Below, one piece after another: positions 1 to 10,106 of a stretch of DNA of 64,000 nt. Position 1 is the stretch's first letter, and each line of letters begins with the position of its first letter. The notes under the pieces are model-generated. The model saw only the letters and a program-made list of their open reading frames with translations, made no database searches and was not told the DNA's origin. Origin of the DNA: Isoetes taiwanensis (taxonomy: Eukaryota > Streptophyta > Lycopodiopsida > Isoetales > Isoetaceae); assembly GCA_021234155.1 (NCBI GenBank), contig JAJEKV010000124.1:2067094-2131093 (forward strand). Reading direction: 5' to 3'. A program made the position numbers and the translations under genes.

Positions 1-95
1 GAAATGTGTACCTGGAACGTCGCTGCACAGATGCATGCGGCGTTCCTTTCCCTCTTGCGGATGCTCTTGCGGGACGCAAGTTGCCAGCTGTAAAT
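1..95. repeat. Degenerate copy of the CATGCGGCGTTCC hairpin repeat
   Basis: The sequence contains GGAACGTCGC, then GCATGCGGCGTTCC, then two CTTGCGG words and GCGGGACGC. The same order of words occurs at 55741-55805 and 59256-59320, where the first part forms a perfect 15-base hairpin. Here the left arm is mutated, so the hairpin is imperfect. It is a dispersed repeat cut by the window edge; its class is unknown. Confidence 0.5.
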
Positions 96-555
96 GCAAG
101 TTTCAAATGGAAATTAACACCCATAGCTCCATGAAGCCTATGTGGCCATAAGATAATTTTGGTTGAAACAGAAGGATCATGCACCGCACAAAGCCTATAC
201 GATTCTTTGAATGTTCAAATGTTGGACAGACTTATTCAGTTAATGTTACTGCGTATCAAAGTCTTGCTGAATTTTATATAGTTGCTAGCTCCTGCTTTAG
301 ATTTCCTATTCTAAATAGCATCACTATATGGCATTATTCCAACTCAAAGAACCGTGTTTCTTGTGCCTTTCCTAGGGAAGAAGAAAGAAACACAAGATAA
401 TATAACCAACCATGGACTCTAATGAAATAACAAGGGAAAGAAGGAATAAGAATACTATTGCGTTTACCTCTAAATTTGCAAACCAAACATGCAAACTACT
501 TTTAACATTTGAAGTTTGTATGCATTAAGGGTTGGAACATATGAGTTAAGGGAAC
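96..555. other. No supportable gene
   Basis: AT-rich sequence with only short open frames. The 73-codon frame at 179-400 has no recognisable domain and is treated as chance. Confidence 0.5.
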
Positions 556-737
556 AATCACTACTACAAAAATAGGTAGAAATGGCAAGTGACATTTATG
601 CTCCGCCTTTTTGCAGAGCATAAACGTCACTTTTGCGCCATTTATGACGTTTGTGCTCTCCAAATGACACAAAAGTGACATTTATGCTCCGTAAAAAAGC
701 GGAGCATAAACGGAGCATAAACGTCACTTTTGTGGCA

Positions 738-2613
738 TCTTATATTATAATGTTATACCGTAAGTAGTGCATCGAGCCCTAATTTGAATGGCCGAGATCA
801 TCTGGATGCATCCGAATGCCTAGATTTATTGCACGACTTACCAACACTGTGATTGGTCATGCTTCGATCTCTTAAGGGGAAAGGGTAAATGAAAAGGGGG
901 AAAAGGAAAAGGGAAGTGGAAAGAGAGAATGTGAAGGGCAAAATGGCATGGGAAAAAGGGAAAAGGGTAAAAGGAAAAGGGAAAAGGGTGGGGATAAGAG
1001 AAGAGAAAAAGGCATGGAAAACGAAAAAGGGAAAGAGAACTTGGGAAAAGGGCACGAGGGAAGGAGGAAGAGATAAAGTGGAAAAGGTAAATGGAAAGGG
1101 CATGAAAAAAAAAAGGAAAGAGGAAAAGGTTGAAAAAAGGAGAAAATGAAGGAGGAAAAAAGCATGGAAAAGGGGAGAAGAAAAAAAGCATGGGAAAAGG
1201 AAGGAGCATGGGAAAAGGGGGAAAAAGAGAAGCGTTGAGGAAAGAGGAAAAAGGAAGGGACAAATGGCATAGGAAAAGGGAAAAAAAAAAAGAGGGAAAG
1301 GGAAGGGAAAAAACGCATCAAGAAAAGGGGAAGAGTGAAAGGTTGGAAAAATGAGGAAAAGGGAAGGGACAAGGGGGAGCAAGAAAAGGATAGGGAGAGG
1401 GGAAAAGAAAAGGAGCATAGAAAAAGGGAAAGTGAGAAGAAAGAAAAAGGAAAGGGAAAAGGGGGAAAGGGGGAAAGGGAACCTAGGTAAAGGTCACAAG
1501 GAAAAAGAAAGAGGGAAACGAGAAAAGGGAAGGGGGGAAGGGCATGAGAGAAAAGGGAAGAGGAAAATGGTGAAGAAAGGGAAAAAAGAAAAAAGGGAAA
1601 AGAAAAGGGGCAAGAGAGAAAGGGTGGGGAAAAGAGGAAAATGGGTATAGGAAATAAGAGAATAAAACAAATGTGCAAAAGGCATGGAAAAAGGGAAAAG
1701 GAAAAGGAAAGGAAGGGAAAATGTGCACAGGAAAAGGATCGGCAAAAGAGGAAAACGGAAAGAAAAAAATCCATCAAGAAAAGGAAAAGGGAAGCAGGGG
1801 AGTGATGGAGGGGAGGGAAAGGGAAAAAGGACATGAGGAAAGGAAAAGAGAAAAAAAAAAGGAAGGGTTGAAAGAAGGGAAAATTGCACGGGAAGAGGGA
1901 AAGGGTGGGAAAAGGAGGAAAAGGAAGCAGGGGAAAAATAGAAAGAAGAAAAGGGTGGGAGAAAGGGCATGGGAAAAGGGAAATAGAAAAGAAAAAAGAA
2001 TGGAAAAGAGAGGAAAGAGAGAGAGGCACGGGAAAAAGGAAATGAGGAAAATGGAAAAGGGAAGAGAAAAAGGAAAAGGGAAAAGGAAAGAGGGAAAGGG
2101 TGAGGAGATGGAAAAGGGAAGGTAAAAAGGGCATGAAAACGGAGGGAGAAAAGAAAAATGGAAGGAAAAGGGCACACAAAAAAAAAAGGAAAAAGAGGGA
2201 AAAGGAGGAAAAGAGAAGGGAAAATAGGTATGGAAAAGGGCGAAAGAGTAAAAGGTTGAGAAAAAGGGAAGACATGGAAAAATGGTGGGGGAAAAGAAGG
2301 CATAAAAAAAAGAGAAAGGGAAGGGAAAGGGCAAAGAAAAAAAGAGAAGAGGGAAAAGGTGAAGAAAGGAGCAAAAGGGAAGGGAAAAGATTATCTGAAT
2401 GGGGAAGGGGGAAGGAAAGGGATGGGAAAACAAGGAAACATGTGAGAAAGACGAGACAAAAAAGGAAAAGAAAAAAAAGTAGAGAAAATAAGAAAAAATG
2501 AAATGCGGGATAGAGCAAAAGGGAAAGGGAAAGGGATAGGGCTTTTCTCACTGCATCCCAAAGCATTTACAGGCTCTCAACTTATGCCCAGCAACGCTGG
2601 GCACCATTACTAG
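738..2613 (+). mobile_element. Non-autonomous Helitron with a polypurine body
   Basis: The 5' end is TCTTATATTATAATGTTAT, preceded by A at 737. The 3' end has a hairpin (stem TGCCCAGC 2585-2592, loop AAC, stem GCTGGGCA 2596-2603) followed seven bases later by CTAG (2610-2613), with T at 2614. TC start, 3' hairpin, CTRR end and insertion between A and T are the Helitron hallmarks. The empty site is reconstructed by the symmetry of the surrounding CACTA element, which is strong evidence for both boundaries. It encodes no Rep/helicase. Five more 3' ends of the same family are in this window. Confidence 0.88.
880..2545 (+). repeat. 1.65 kb polypurine (GGGAAAAGG-type) tract
   Basis: The plus strand is almost wholly A and G, built from irregular words such as GGGAAAAGG, AAAGGGAAAAGG and GGCATGGGAAAAGG. 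The spacing is irregular, so it is a degenerate minisatellite and not a simple microsatellite. Long open frames run through it on both strands (for example 564 codons on minus, rich in Phe, Ser, Pro and Leu) only because stop codons are rare in such composition. Polypurine tracts of this kind can adopt triplex or other non-B structures. Confidence 0.9.
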
Positions 2614-2767
2614 TTTCTACCTATTTTTGTAGTAGTGAATGAATGACTAGGAGCAAGGGGACCATGTGATAAGCTTAGGTCAGGACTAGTTAGGTAATTT
2701 CGATTACCATCCATGTTCAAGGTACTTTCCCCACACAATTTTAAGGACATAACGTCATTTCGATCAC

Positions 2768-2890
2768 CCATATCAAATCCCCCTGGAACCCCCTGTTATT
2801 TTGCTACATATTGATCTATAGTTTCAGGAATTGTTATTTTTACATCCATATCAAATCCCTCTGGAATCCCCTGTTATTTTGCTACATATT
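2768..2890. repeat. Two 45-base direct repeats ending GTTATTTTGCTACATATT
   Basis: Positions 2768-2812 and 2846-2890 are copies with two or three mismatches, 78 bases apart. Their last 24 bases, CCCCTGTTATT then TTGCTACATATT, recur at 23223-23246 at the right edge of an inserted block, so they may be the end of a transposon family. Confidence 0.6.
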
Positions 2891-3271
2891 CCAGTTATGG
2901 ACCGCTGGTTTTTCCTTTGTTTTTATTGGCTGAGGTATGACTTCAACACATGTCCACCACCACATTTCTGTAGTGGAAAAATTTTGGAGGCTCACAATGA
3001 GATTACATCTACTTCAACATATTTAACTGCTTTTGAACTCATGTCAAAAGGTATAGTTTGAGGTTAAAGATGATCAAATGTTTAAATCAGTTTAACGTTA
3101 TAAATTTGCTAGCGATAAACCCTGCCAAGAAGTTGTGGCTACAGATTTATGAAGGAAAAAATTTTAGAACCTATGTGCATTGGAGATAATCAAGATAATC
3201 GGGAAATATGCATTAACATAGCTCATTGTAAGCTTTGCCTTGACTTGCTCTGTTTTTTTGCTGGCATGAGA

Positions 3272-3570
3272 TTTTTTTTTTTTTGATGAACGTGGACCTT
3301 TATTACTCAAAAGAATACAAAGAGTATATGGGGGACTCAAAACCCAGTGGAGAAGATATCCACTAGAGCAACACTACCCACCACATACATAACATAAAAA
3401 AAGCAGAGAATACAAATCACCATGAGCACAACTGTTTGCTATGAGTAGGTGTGAATCTGAAGATATTGCTCCCAAATGACACTTTTGATGTCATCCTTCA
3501 AGGAAGAACATTTGTACGCCTTCACAATGCGACTATGGGCATCGCTAAGCACTTGCGTATCTGAAAAGAG
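3272..3570 (-). mobile_element. 5'-truncated retroposon tail (LINE-like 3' end)
   Basis: On the minus strand the sequence runs into AATAAA (complement of 3299-3304) and then a 13-base poly(A) tail (T run at 3272-3284). The words before the tail (TTTTGAGTAATAAAGGTCC) are of the kind seen at the 3' ends of plant L1-like elements. No clear target duplication was found. The body (about 3285-3570) has a short open stretch on minus, but no domain was recognised. Confidence 0.5.
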
Positions 3571-3571
3571 C

Positions 3572-5696
3572 TGTCCCTTGAATATGCCGATCTAAAGCTT
3601 AACAAAGATCCGTTCGAAGGTTGGTATGAGCAATCAAAAATAGCCGAAATCTATGAAGGAGAGTTGTATGGGTTCCGCGTCGCCGTCCAGAGGTTGGAAG
3701 AGTCGAGCGTAGACGTGTTTAAAAGAGAGCGTTCTATAATGGCTGGGATGAGCCACTCGAATCTGGTGGAGTTGTTCCATTGGTGTCATCATCGAAACAA
3801 ATACTTCCTCGTTTACAAATTTAAATCTAACGGAAGCTTGTCCAAGTATCAGAAGCATCTGCCATGGAGTTCCAGATTTGACATAATCAAAGGTGTCGCA
3901 GAAGGACTAGCATTCTTACATAAGAAAGGTATCCTACATGGGAAGGTCTCCACTCAGCATGTCTATTTAGATGATTCATTAGCTGCCCATTTGGGAGGTT
4001 TTTGGCATGCAAGGTCCGTAGTTTCTGGTGAAGATAATGATGACTTGAAGGCTGACATTTCTGATTTTGGGTTGCTGTTACTGGAGACTGCATGTGGAAA
4101 GAATTTCGAAAATTGGAAGGCCAGGAAAACAAATGATAATTTGTTGGCTTTTGCCGATCCCTCACTTGATCCCGACTCTTATGACTCTTCTGAGATGCTT
4201 TTGGTATTGTCTCTAGGATTGCTGTGCACACAATCTAACCCAAAATTGAGGCCAACCTCCGAAGTGTGCTGTCTCATTTTGAATAAGCCATACCTGCCGT
4301 CAATGACATGGCAGATCGATATCATGGGTGTGGTAAAACAAATCAATGATTTTTCAACTGATGATACTTATAACCTTAAATTTCTGGCAGATTCTACTAG
4401 ACACTATCTGCACCTGTGGACAATTACCTTGCCTGAGAGAAGCAGGTTTTTCCAGGCAGCAGGTATCGGAAAGGAGCTGTTAGGAGTACTTCAGCAAGTT
4501 CTACAGCTTTTTTCAGACAAAAAAGTTATTCCCAGTAAGTGTGAGTTGCTTGAGAAGTTGAGATTGTGTATGAATGTGCTTTTGCAAGTTCTACGGCTTT
4601 ATTCAGACAAAAATATTCTTTGTAAGTGCAGGTGAGTTGTTTGAGATTGTTGATGATGTGAAACAATATTCAAAAATGATGAATCGCCTGATCCTGAGCA
4701 TTCTTAATGGCGTGGATCCAGTCAGCAGTCAGAAACTTAAAGTTATTAAGCAGCTGGAGGGCAAAGTGGAATCTGATTCCAGAGTTCTTAAGGAAACTTT
4801 GTCACTTCTCCTTTTTTTGTGAGAAGAAAGCAGACCGTGCTATTCCCCTTATTGATATTCCCGCGACTGATCTGCAGCGTCTAAAACCTTTGGGGAAGGG
4901 AACCTCTGCTATTGTTTATAAAGCACAATGGGGGAACACATGTGTAGCTGAGAAAACGTTTCGCCATGCCAACGATGCTGAGGCAGAAAAAAATATTTTC
5001 ATGAACTTGCAGTCTCTTGATGCCTCCTCCCACATAGTGAAGATCTTAGGTTCCTCTACAGATAGGGATGGCAAGACAAGCCTCGTACTAGAGCTAATGG
5101 AAACTGACCTTAAGACTATGTTAGAAAGAAGTAAGAAGTTTTCCTTGGCAGAGTCAACTGAAATTATGCTTCAAATCGCTAAAGGGATGAAACATTTTCA
5201 TTCAAATAACATGGTCCACCGAGATCTGAAGCCAGCAAATGTGTTAGTAACTACTAGAGCAAATGGAACATTTTCTGTAAAGCTTTCTGATTTTGGCACC
5301 TGTAAAGATAATTTTCATACTAAAGATAGAAAACTTCATACTTTGGACAGAGGTACGCTGTATTATATGGCTCCAGAAGTGATGGCATCAGACATATCTC
5401 AGGATGTAGGATAATATGGACGGCGCATAGATGTGCACAGCTTTGCTATGATCTTTTGTCAAATGATTACAGAAACGGTGGGACTACAAGGTGATCAGGA
5501 AGGCAGAAGGCCTATTTTACTAGAATATCGAGAACGTATTCGAAACGGCATAAGGCCTATTTTACCAGAGTCTATTCCAAACAGTATCAGAGACTTGATA
5601 AATTGCTGCTGGGCACAAAATGCTGGGGATCGTCCTACATTTGAAGAGATATGCGAGAAAATTTGGAAGATCAAGGAAGAATTGTTGACACCATAA
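3572..5696 (+). pseudogene. Tandem pseudokinase-kinase gene, broken
   Basis: The first kinase fold (about 3572-4310) is related to plant receptor-like kinases but catalytically dead: the glycine loop is lost, the VAVK lysine is glutamine (VAVQRLEE), HRD is replaced by HGK and DFG by LGG. A helical linker follows (4310-4820). The second domain (about 4860-5690) keeps GKGTSAIVYKA, a lysine in VAEK, HRDLKPANVL (from 5217), DFG (5289-5297) and MAPE, and looks TKL-like. Lesions seen: the frame shifts by one at the T7 run 4812-4818, and an in-frame TAA at 5412-5414 precedes YGRRIDVHSFAMIF. Introns around 4550-4640 are possible. Tandem kinase proteins with one dead domain are a known plant immune architecture; that role here is inference. 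Confidence 0.72.
4494..4639 (+). repeat. Tandem duplication inside the kinase linker
   Basis: 4494-4548 and 4584-4639 are similar (GCAAGTTCTAC, CAGACAAAAA, GTAAGTG, GAGTTG in the same order). Each copy has a TTCAG acceptor-like word followed within about 20 bases by a GTAAGT donor-like word, so a very small exon with its splice sites may have been duplicated. Confidence 0.5.
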
Positions 5697-5884
5697 TATT
5701 TACACAAGGAGGAAAAAAAAAGAAAAAAATTGTTTTTTTAATGAAATTACTATGTGAGTTAATGTGTTGAATAACCAAGATTATTTTATCTGGGTTAATG
5801 TGTTGAATGACCACGATTAATTATTTAATACAGTTCACCATAATGGTTACTTTATTTGATTTTTTACTATGTTTTATTTATATA
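5697..5884. other. 3' flank of the kinase pseudogene
   Basis: AT-rich sequence with A- and T-runs and no open frame. Nothing else seen. Confidence 0.5.
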
Positions 5885-6861
5885 CTAGTAATGGTGCCCA
5901 GCGTTGCTGGACATAAGTTGGGTATATATAGATGATCATAGAGAAGTAAACAATGAGATATAAACTAACTTTGTAATCTTGAGATAAGCTTCACTTGGAA
6001 TATATTATAAACTTTTGGGCTTCTTCGTTGCAATGTTGGGATTTCATTATTCAACATACATATTATAATGGGTGTAATACTCACATAGGATGCATGGATA
6101 TAGTAAGCATGGATACATTAAGCATATAATAATGCTAACCCTTTGTGAAACATATAAGACATCATTTAAAATTTGATAGATTTACAATTTGCTATGTTTC
6201 TCTTTTGATGTTTTGCTATATTACCAGATCTCCACCTTTTGTTTCTCTTGTGAACTGTGATTTTCATAGCACACGTAGATGGTTTAGATATTTGGATGCC
6301 TTTTCTACGCCTACAATAGATACAAAAGTTTAAACCACTGTGAGTTTTGGAAGTGAAGTCGTGCAGTTTGCAAGGCAAACATAATGCTTGAACAAAATGG
6401 TATGGTATGGTGTGCATCTTAGCTAAGGGAAGTACACCCTTTAATATAAAGGTGGCTTATAACGGGATCTTGACTCCCCCACGCATTTGGATCAACGAAA
6501 TTGTTCTCCTTCCCCGACCTGCTTTATGAATCGACTGCTAGGACTCGGCCTTGCAAATTTTAAGGCCAACCATGGCCTATGGAAAAACCTGATTCAGGCC
6601 CTGGCTTTCTTTATATGCAAGCCCTACTTGCTCAGAACTGCCTGGAGCAATCATGGTTCTTCAAACCGGAGACTTTGAGCAGCAACTACGGTTCTTCTAA
6701 GTGGAGCTTCTGCTCAGCTGCGATGCCAAGAAGGATAGTGGCAGACATGAAAGGAGAAAAAAAGGAATGAGACGAATGCGACATGGTGTGATTGAATCCT
6801 AACAGCTCAATCTAGGGTGTGATGGAAAACAGAACACACTGGATAACATTATAATATAGGA
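5885..6861 (-). mobile_element. Non-autonomous Helitron, 977 bp
   Basis: On minus, the 5' end is TCCTATATTATAATGTTAT (complement ending at 6861) and the 3' end is the family hairpin (about 5893-5911, one mismatch) followed by CTAG (5885-5888). Flanks are A before TC and T after CTAG on the minus strand. It contains no Rep/helicase. Short open frames at 6487-6770 are unrecognised. Its 5' end directly abuts the 3' end of the next Helitron. Confidence 0.8.
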
Positions 6862-7890
6862 TAGTTACAATGCCCAGCGTTGATGGGCATAATTTGGTAA
6901 GTTGTAATCCAACTGAACTTATTGGAGGCATATTTTAGTTATTTCTTGAGCTTATTAATCATACATTTTCCGCCTAGCTATTTGCATGTCTTCAAATTCA
7001 TCAGCAACATAAACATATCTATTACTTAGCACTCCAGATAATTGCATTTCTTGATACAATCGAAGATGGCCTTCTCCAAGTTTGGCATGTGCCATTATGA
7101 TGGCAACCCTTATATGTTCACTGGGTTTATCATCATTTGAAAATGTTGTCAAAGATGGTTTTCTCGAACTATTGTATATTTTGCAGTAACCATCTTTGGC
7201 ATTGTTTTCGCACAATATCCCTTGTCATGCTAGTTCTATTACATGAACTTGGAGCCTTTTTTATGATTCAGCATGCTTTCATATAATGTGTGATCTTTTA
7301 GCATTTCAACACATCATTGAAAATGATATTCGCCATAATGTTTGTTTTCTGAATAATTAGACACTATATTTTATATATTCCTTAAGGTTATTGATATCTA
7401 CAGTTGCAAAAGAATGAATCACACTTTTGAAACATGGCAATGCGGTTAATGTTTAAAGACATAAAAAATTGCTTATGTTATGGAGTACATGTAAAGATCT
7501 AGAAATACATTGCCAGTGGCAGTATCGTAAATAGATCTTTTATGCCAATGTAATATTTATTCTATTCTATTCCTCCCTCGAGTAAATCAAAACAACATCA
7601 AGACTAAAGCAATTAAACGTTTTACGACATTCCAGAGTTGATATTTAAAAATCAGAACTTTTTTTTTACCTTTGTATAATACCATGCACACTTTGTAGAC
7701 AATAGATAGCAAGTGCCAGAAAAATAATTCTCTCCTCCAAACTCTAAAAATGAATGGGTCTTGAACGCTGTAGAAAGAGGTCAAAATGCAATAAGCTTAG
7801 AATCCATCGATATCTTTCAAGTTTCCGAAAACATTGACAAAGCTTTTCACAAATGCTTGAGAATGCTGGGCACTACCGTTCTTCTAGTAC
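6862..7890 (-). mobile_element. Helitron fragment carrying a PPR gene piece
   Basis: The minus-strand 3' terminus is at 6862, with the hairpin TGCCCA/TGGGCA at about 6870-6890, but its last base reads CTAT where CTAG is expected, because the neighbouring Helitron is inserted at this point. The first 400 bases match the Helitron end at 45287 in order and orientation. No 5' end was found; the right limit is a guess. A degenerate half-hairpin plus CTAGT at 7864-7890 may be another end. Confidence 0.55.
6955..7215 (-). pseudogene. PPR repeat protein fragment captured in a Helitron
   Basis: The minus frame has MAHAKLGEGHLRLYQEMQ followed by LSGVLSNRYVYV, the pattern of a plant PPR motif (helix with LYQEMQ, then xGVxPNxYTYV). 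PPR proteins bind organelle RNA and guide editing, splicing or stability. Only about one repeat is left, with no start codon context, organelle presequence or E/DYW tail, so it is not functional. A second degraded copy sits in the related Helitron at 45420-45720. Confidence 0.55.
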
Positions 7891-8455
7891 TCTGAAGCCA
7901 TTGAGTCATTCTTTGATGATTTATTCTGAAATGCATGCCTTTTATAGTTGTTTCTACCGCTTGCATTAGAAAGTTTTGCAGAAGAATGTAGAAAAAGAAG
8001 AATGTAGAAAAAGACAAAGGATCTACATCAAAAAAGCATCAATTCTATCACATTTGGCCTCAAGTTTAAAAAAATAATGACACCATAGCTTAGCATATTA
8101 TGGGTGCGGAAATTTTCTGTTCCATTTTGGGCCCTCTATGATTTGTTTTTCCCAGCTTGCTCAGGAATAAGATCAATCAAAATTGCCTGATAAGTCAAGA
8201 ACATGAAAACCAATCCATGATGAAAATTTTTGAATTTACAGCAAAAAAGCATCTATTATATTATAGATTATCTATATTGTGGGGTACCTAGTTCAACTAG
8301 GGACCATACACTAGATAAAGTTCATATGCAAGAACAAGATTATTTATACTGTAGGGTACCTAGTTCAACTATGGCAGAAACACAAGGTTCAGACCCTTAG
8401 ACTAGTCCTAGATTAGACCCTACAGACTAGAAAAGTACATGTTCCATTCCGTTCC

Positions 8456-8807
8456 GTTCTGTTATGTTCTGCACATAGACGGACTCTTAATAATTTCCTC
8501 AATGACAGAATAAAACAAATGTTAAAGCATTTAATTTGCGAGCTAAGAAATAGCGAGTTCGAATCTTAGTTATTCTAGTGGGACCTTAGATTTGAAAGAA
8601 TAGCCTCTAGAATTGTTTAGCCCATAGCTATGAAAAGGCCTTAGTTTTGAAACATAAGATGGATGCAAAACCCAAAGAAGAAGAAGAAGAAGAAGCAAAG
8701 AAATCTAGGAAACTTGGATGATTGCAAATGCAATACATAATGGGCCTAAAAGCCATGCACATTATTTTATTTTGTAGAAAAGAGATGAGACCATTAAGCT
8801 CTTTTTT
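8456..8807. repeat. Dispersed 345 bp repeat, copy 1
   Basis: This block, from GTTATGTTCTGCACATAGA to ATTAAGCTCTTTTTT, is repeated in the same orientation at 12042-12389 with small differences, including a different length of the (GAA)n run. It directly follows one of the 150 bp repeats. Class unknown; no coding capacity. Confidence 0.75.
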
Positions 8808-8839
8808 TCTTTTTCTTTATTGCTTCTTTTTTTTTTTTT

Positions 8840-9192
8840 TTTTTTTTGCCATTGGCTCGCACCAAATTTAGGTTGGGTAAATTTGTGACCATCGTCCCAC
8901 TCGATGTCAGAGGGTTAATGCAGCTGGTTGTTTCATCACTGAAGTCAAAGTTGAAGTTAACTTCGCTACCATTCAACAAACAAGATTTTGGACAAGTAGA
9001 CGCATATGCCTCAAATTGTCCACAACCTTTTAATTCAACCTTGCCATAAATCAAAATCACCTTCTTTCCTTTCAACTGATGTTTTCAAGACAATATCTGA
9101 TATGTTCATAGGCGCACCTCCGATGTTGAGCATGTTAAATAGCCCAATGGCTGAGTTCCCAGTGGTGTTGTCCGTACAGGTGACACTGTAAA
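8840..9192 (-). pseudogene. C-terminal fragment of a GH36 alpha-galactosidase / raffinose-synthase-like protein
   Basis: On minus, frame one reads NSAIGLFNMLNIGGAP and frame two reads VELKGCGQFEAYASTCPKS and then NGSEVNFNFDF. This order, with a GLxxMxNxGGA stretch and a KGCGxFxAYxSxxPK stretch, is characteristic of the C-terminal beta-sandwich of plant alkaline alpha-galactosidases and raffinose-synthase-like (SIP1) proteins. The frame changes at about 9050 and everything N-terminal of the stretch is absent. A poly(T) run (8821-8847) abuts the end of the homology, which would fit a poly(A)-tailed retrocopy on minus. Confidence 0.5.
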
Positions 9193-9645
9193 TCCTTATT
9201 TGAGGTAAGCTTGCAATTATTTTTTATAAATGTAGTCTAGGTCAGAATCACTTAAACTTGCACCTCTATTTGTAAGTCCAATTCTGTACATAAAAAGCAT
9301 GTAATTGGGTGTTTTTATTATGCTTGAATGTTGCATATTGACTTATACTTTTTGCTCTCACTTTGAATGTTGACGTCAGCAAAAAAAAAAAAGGAAATAA
9401 AAAATGCACATGCCTTTGCTTTTAATGTTTGCTATTTGCATGTACATTATCATATTCATTGTTGACGAAAACATGCTAGTCATGCGTTACACCATATACT
9501 AGACAAAGATGATATGCAAGAACAAGATTATCTATATTGTGGAGTACCTAGTTCAACTAGGGCAGAAAGACAAGGTTCAGACGCTTAGACTAGTCCTAGA
9601 TTAGATCCTACAGACTAGACAAGTACCTGTCCCGTTCCGTTCCAA

Positions 9646-9860
9646 ATAACAGGGGTTTTTTTTTATGATTTTATACGCTTTCTGGCATGGTTTTTATATG
9701 ATTTCATGGGCGTATTGCATGAGGCATACTAATCAGTACATCTAGAGTGCACCAAGTTTTTGCATGCAATTTGTGCAATTTTTATTTCATCCTCCTCAAT
9801 GGTTAAGATCAGAGGGCTTACAAAGAAAGCCCTCTTTTAATTCAAAAAGATTCAAGGGGT
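9646..9860 (+). mobile_element. Terminal segment of an unidentified element (inverted partner at 23038-23236)
   Basis: Starting at AATAACAGGGG, about 200 bases match, in inverted orientation, the segment ending at 23236: TACGC near the start, ATGGCGTATT / GGGCGTATT, GTACATCTAGAGTGCACCA and AAGCCCTCTTTT occur in the same order. These look like long terminal inverted repeats of one family (Mutator-like would fit the style). Whether the two segments belong to one element cannot be decided here. Confidence 0.5.
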
Positions 9861-10106
9861 TATAATGAAAGCCCTTTTCTCATGAGAAAACAATGAGAAA
9901 ACAAAAGGTGAACCATTTCTAGGGTTTCGGAAAGGCCTCTCGGTGGAGCCAAGGCAAGGGCGGCAAGGGCGTCTGGGTGGCTGCATTACATTGCTTCAGC
10001 ATTAGTAGGGTTCGGTGCTTGTTAAGCTGTAGAAAGATGGCACTGGAAGCTGAGTTACCTTTTTGTTATGGCATGAAATGATCTGCTTGTAACATAGCAA
10101 TGCCTA

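Larger units (their letters stand above)
559..2637. mobile_element. CACTA-type miniature element, interrupted by a Helitron
   Basis: The ends are a perfect 24-base terminal inverted repeat, 559-582 and 2614-2637, starting CACTACTACAAAAATAGG. The flanking bases are AAT on both sides (556-558 and 2638-2640), the 3-base target duplication expected of CACTA (En/Spm) elements. If the Helitron at 738-2613 is removed, the inverted similarity extends inward through TGGCA/TGCCA and the GTGACATTTATGCTCCG words, so the original element was about 203 bp and almost entirely inverted repeat. It has no transposase and depended on a relative elsewhere. Confidence 0.88.
8305..9648. repeat. Direct repeat pair, about 150 bp (8305-8455 and 9488-9648)
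   Basis: Both copies contain ATATGCAAGAACAAGATTAT, GTACCTAGTTCAACTA, then GACTAGTCCTAGATTAGA and a CCGTTCCGTTC tail. They bracket the alpha-galactosidase-like fragment. They could be short LTR-like ends, but no TG..CA boundaries, primer site or target duplication was seen. Confidence 0.55.

Noticed and set aside
798-2566. Long open frames on both strands, up to 564 codons
   Set aside because: Pure consequence of the polypurine tract: stop codons are scarce, and residues are Phe/Ser/Pro/Leu on one strand and Lys/Gly/Arg/Glu on the other, without any domain.
8305-9648. Small LTR retrotransposon between the 150 bp direct repeats
   Set aside because: No TG..CA ends, primer site, polypurine tract or target duplication could be found.
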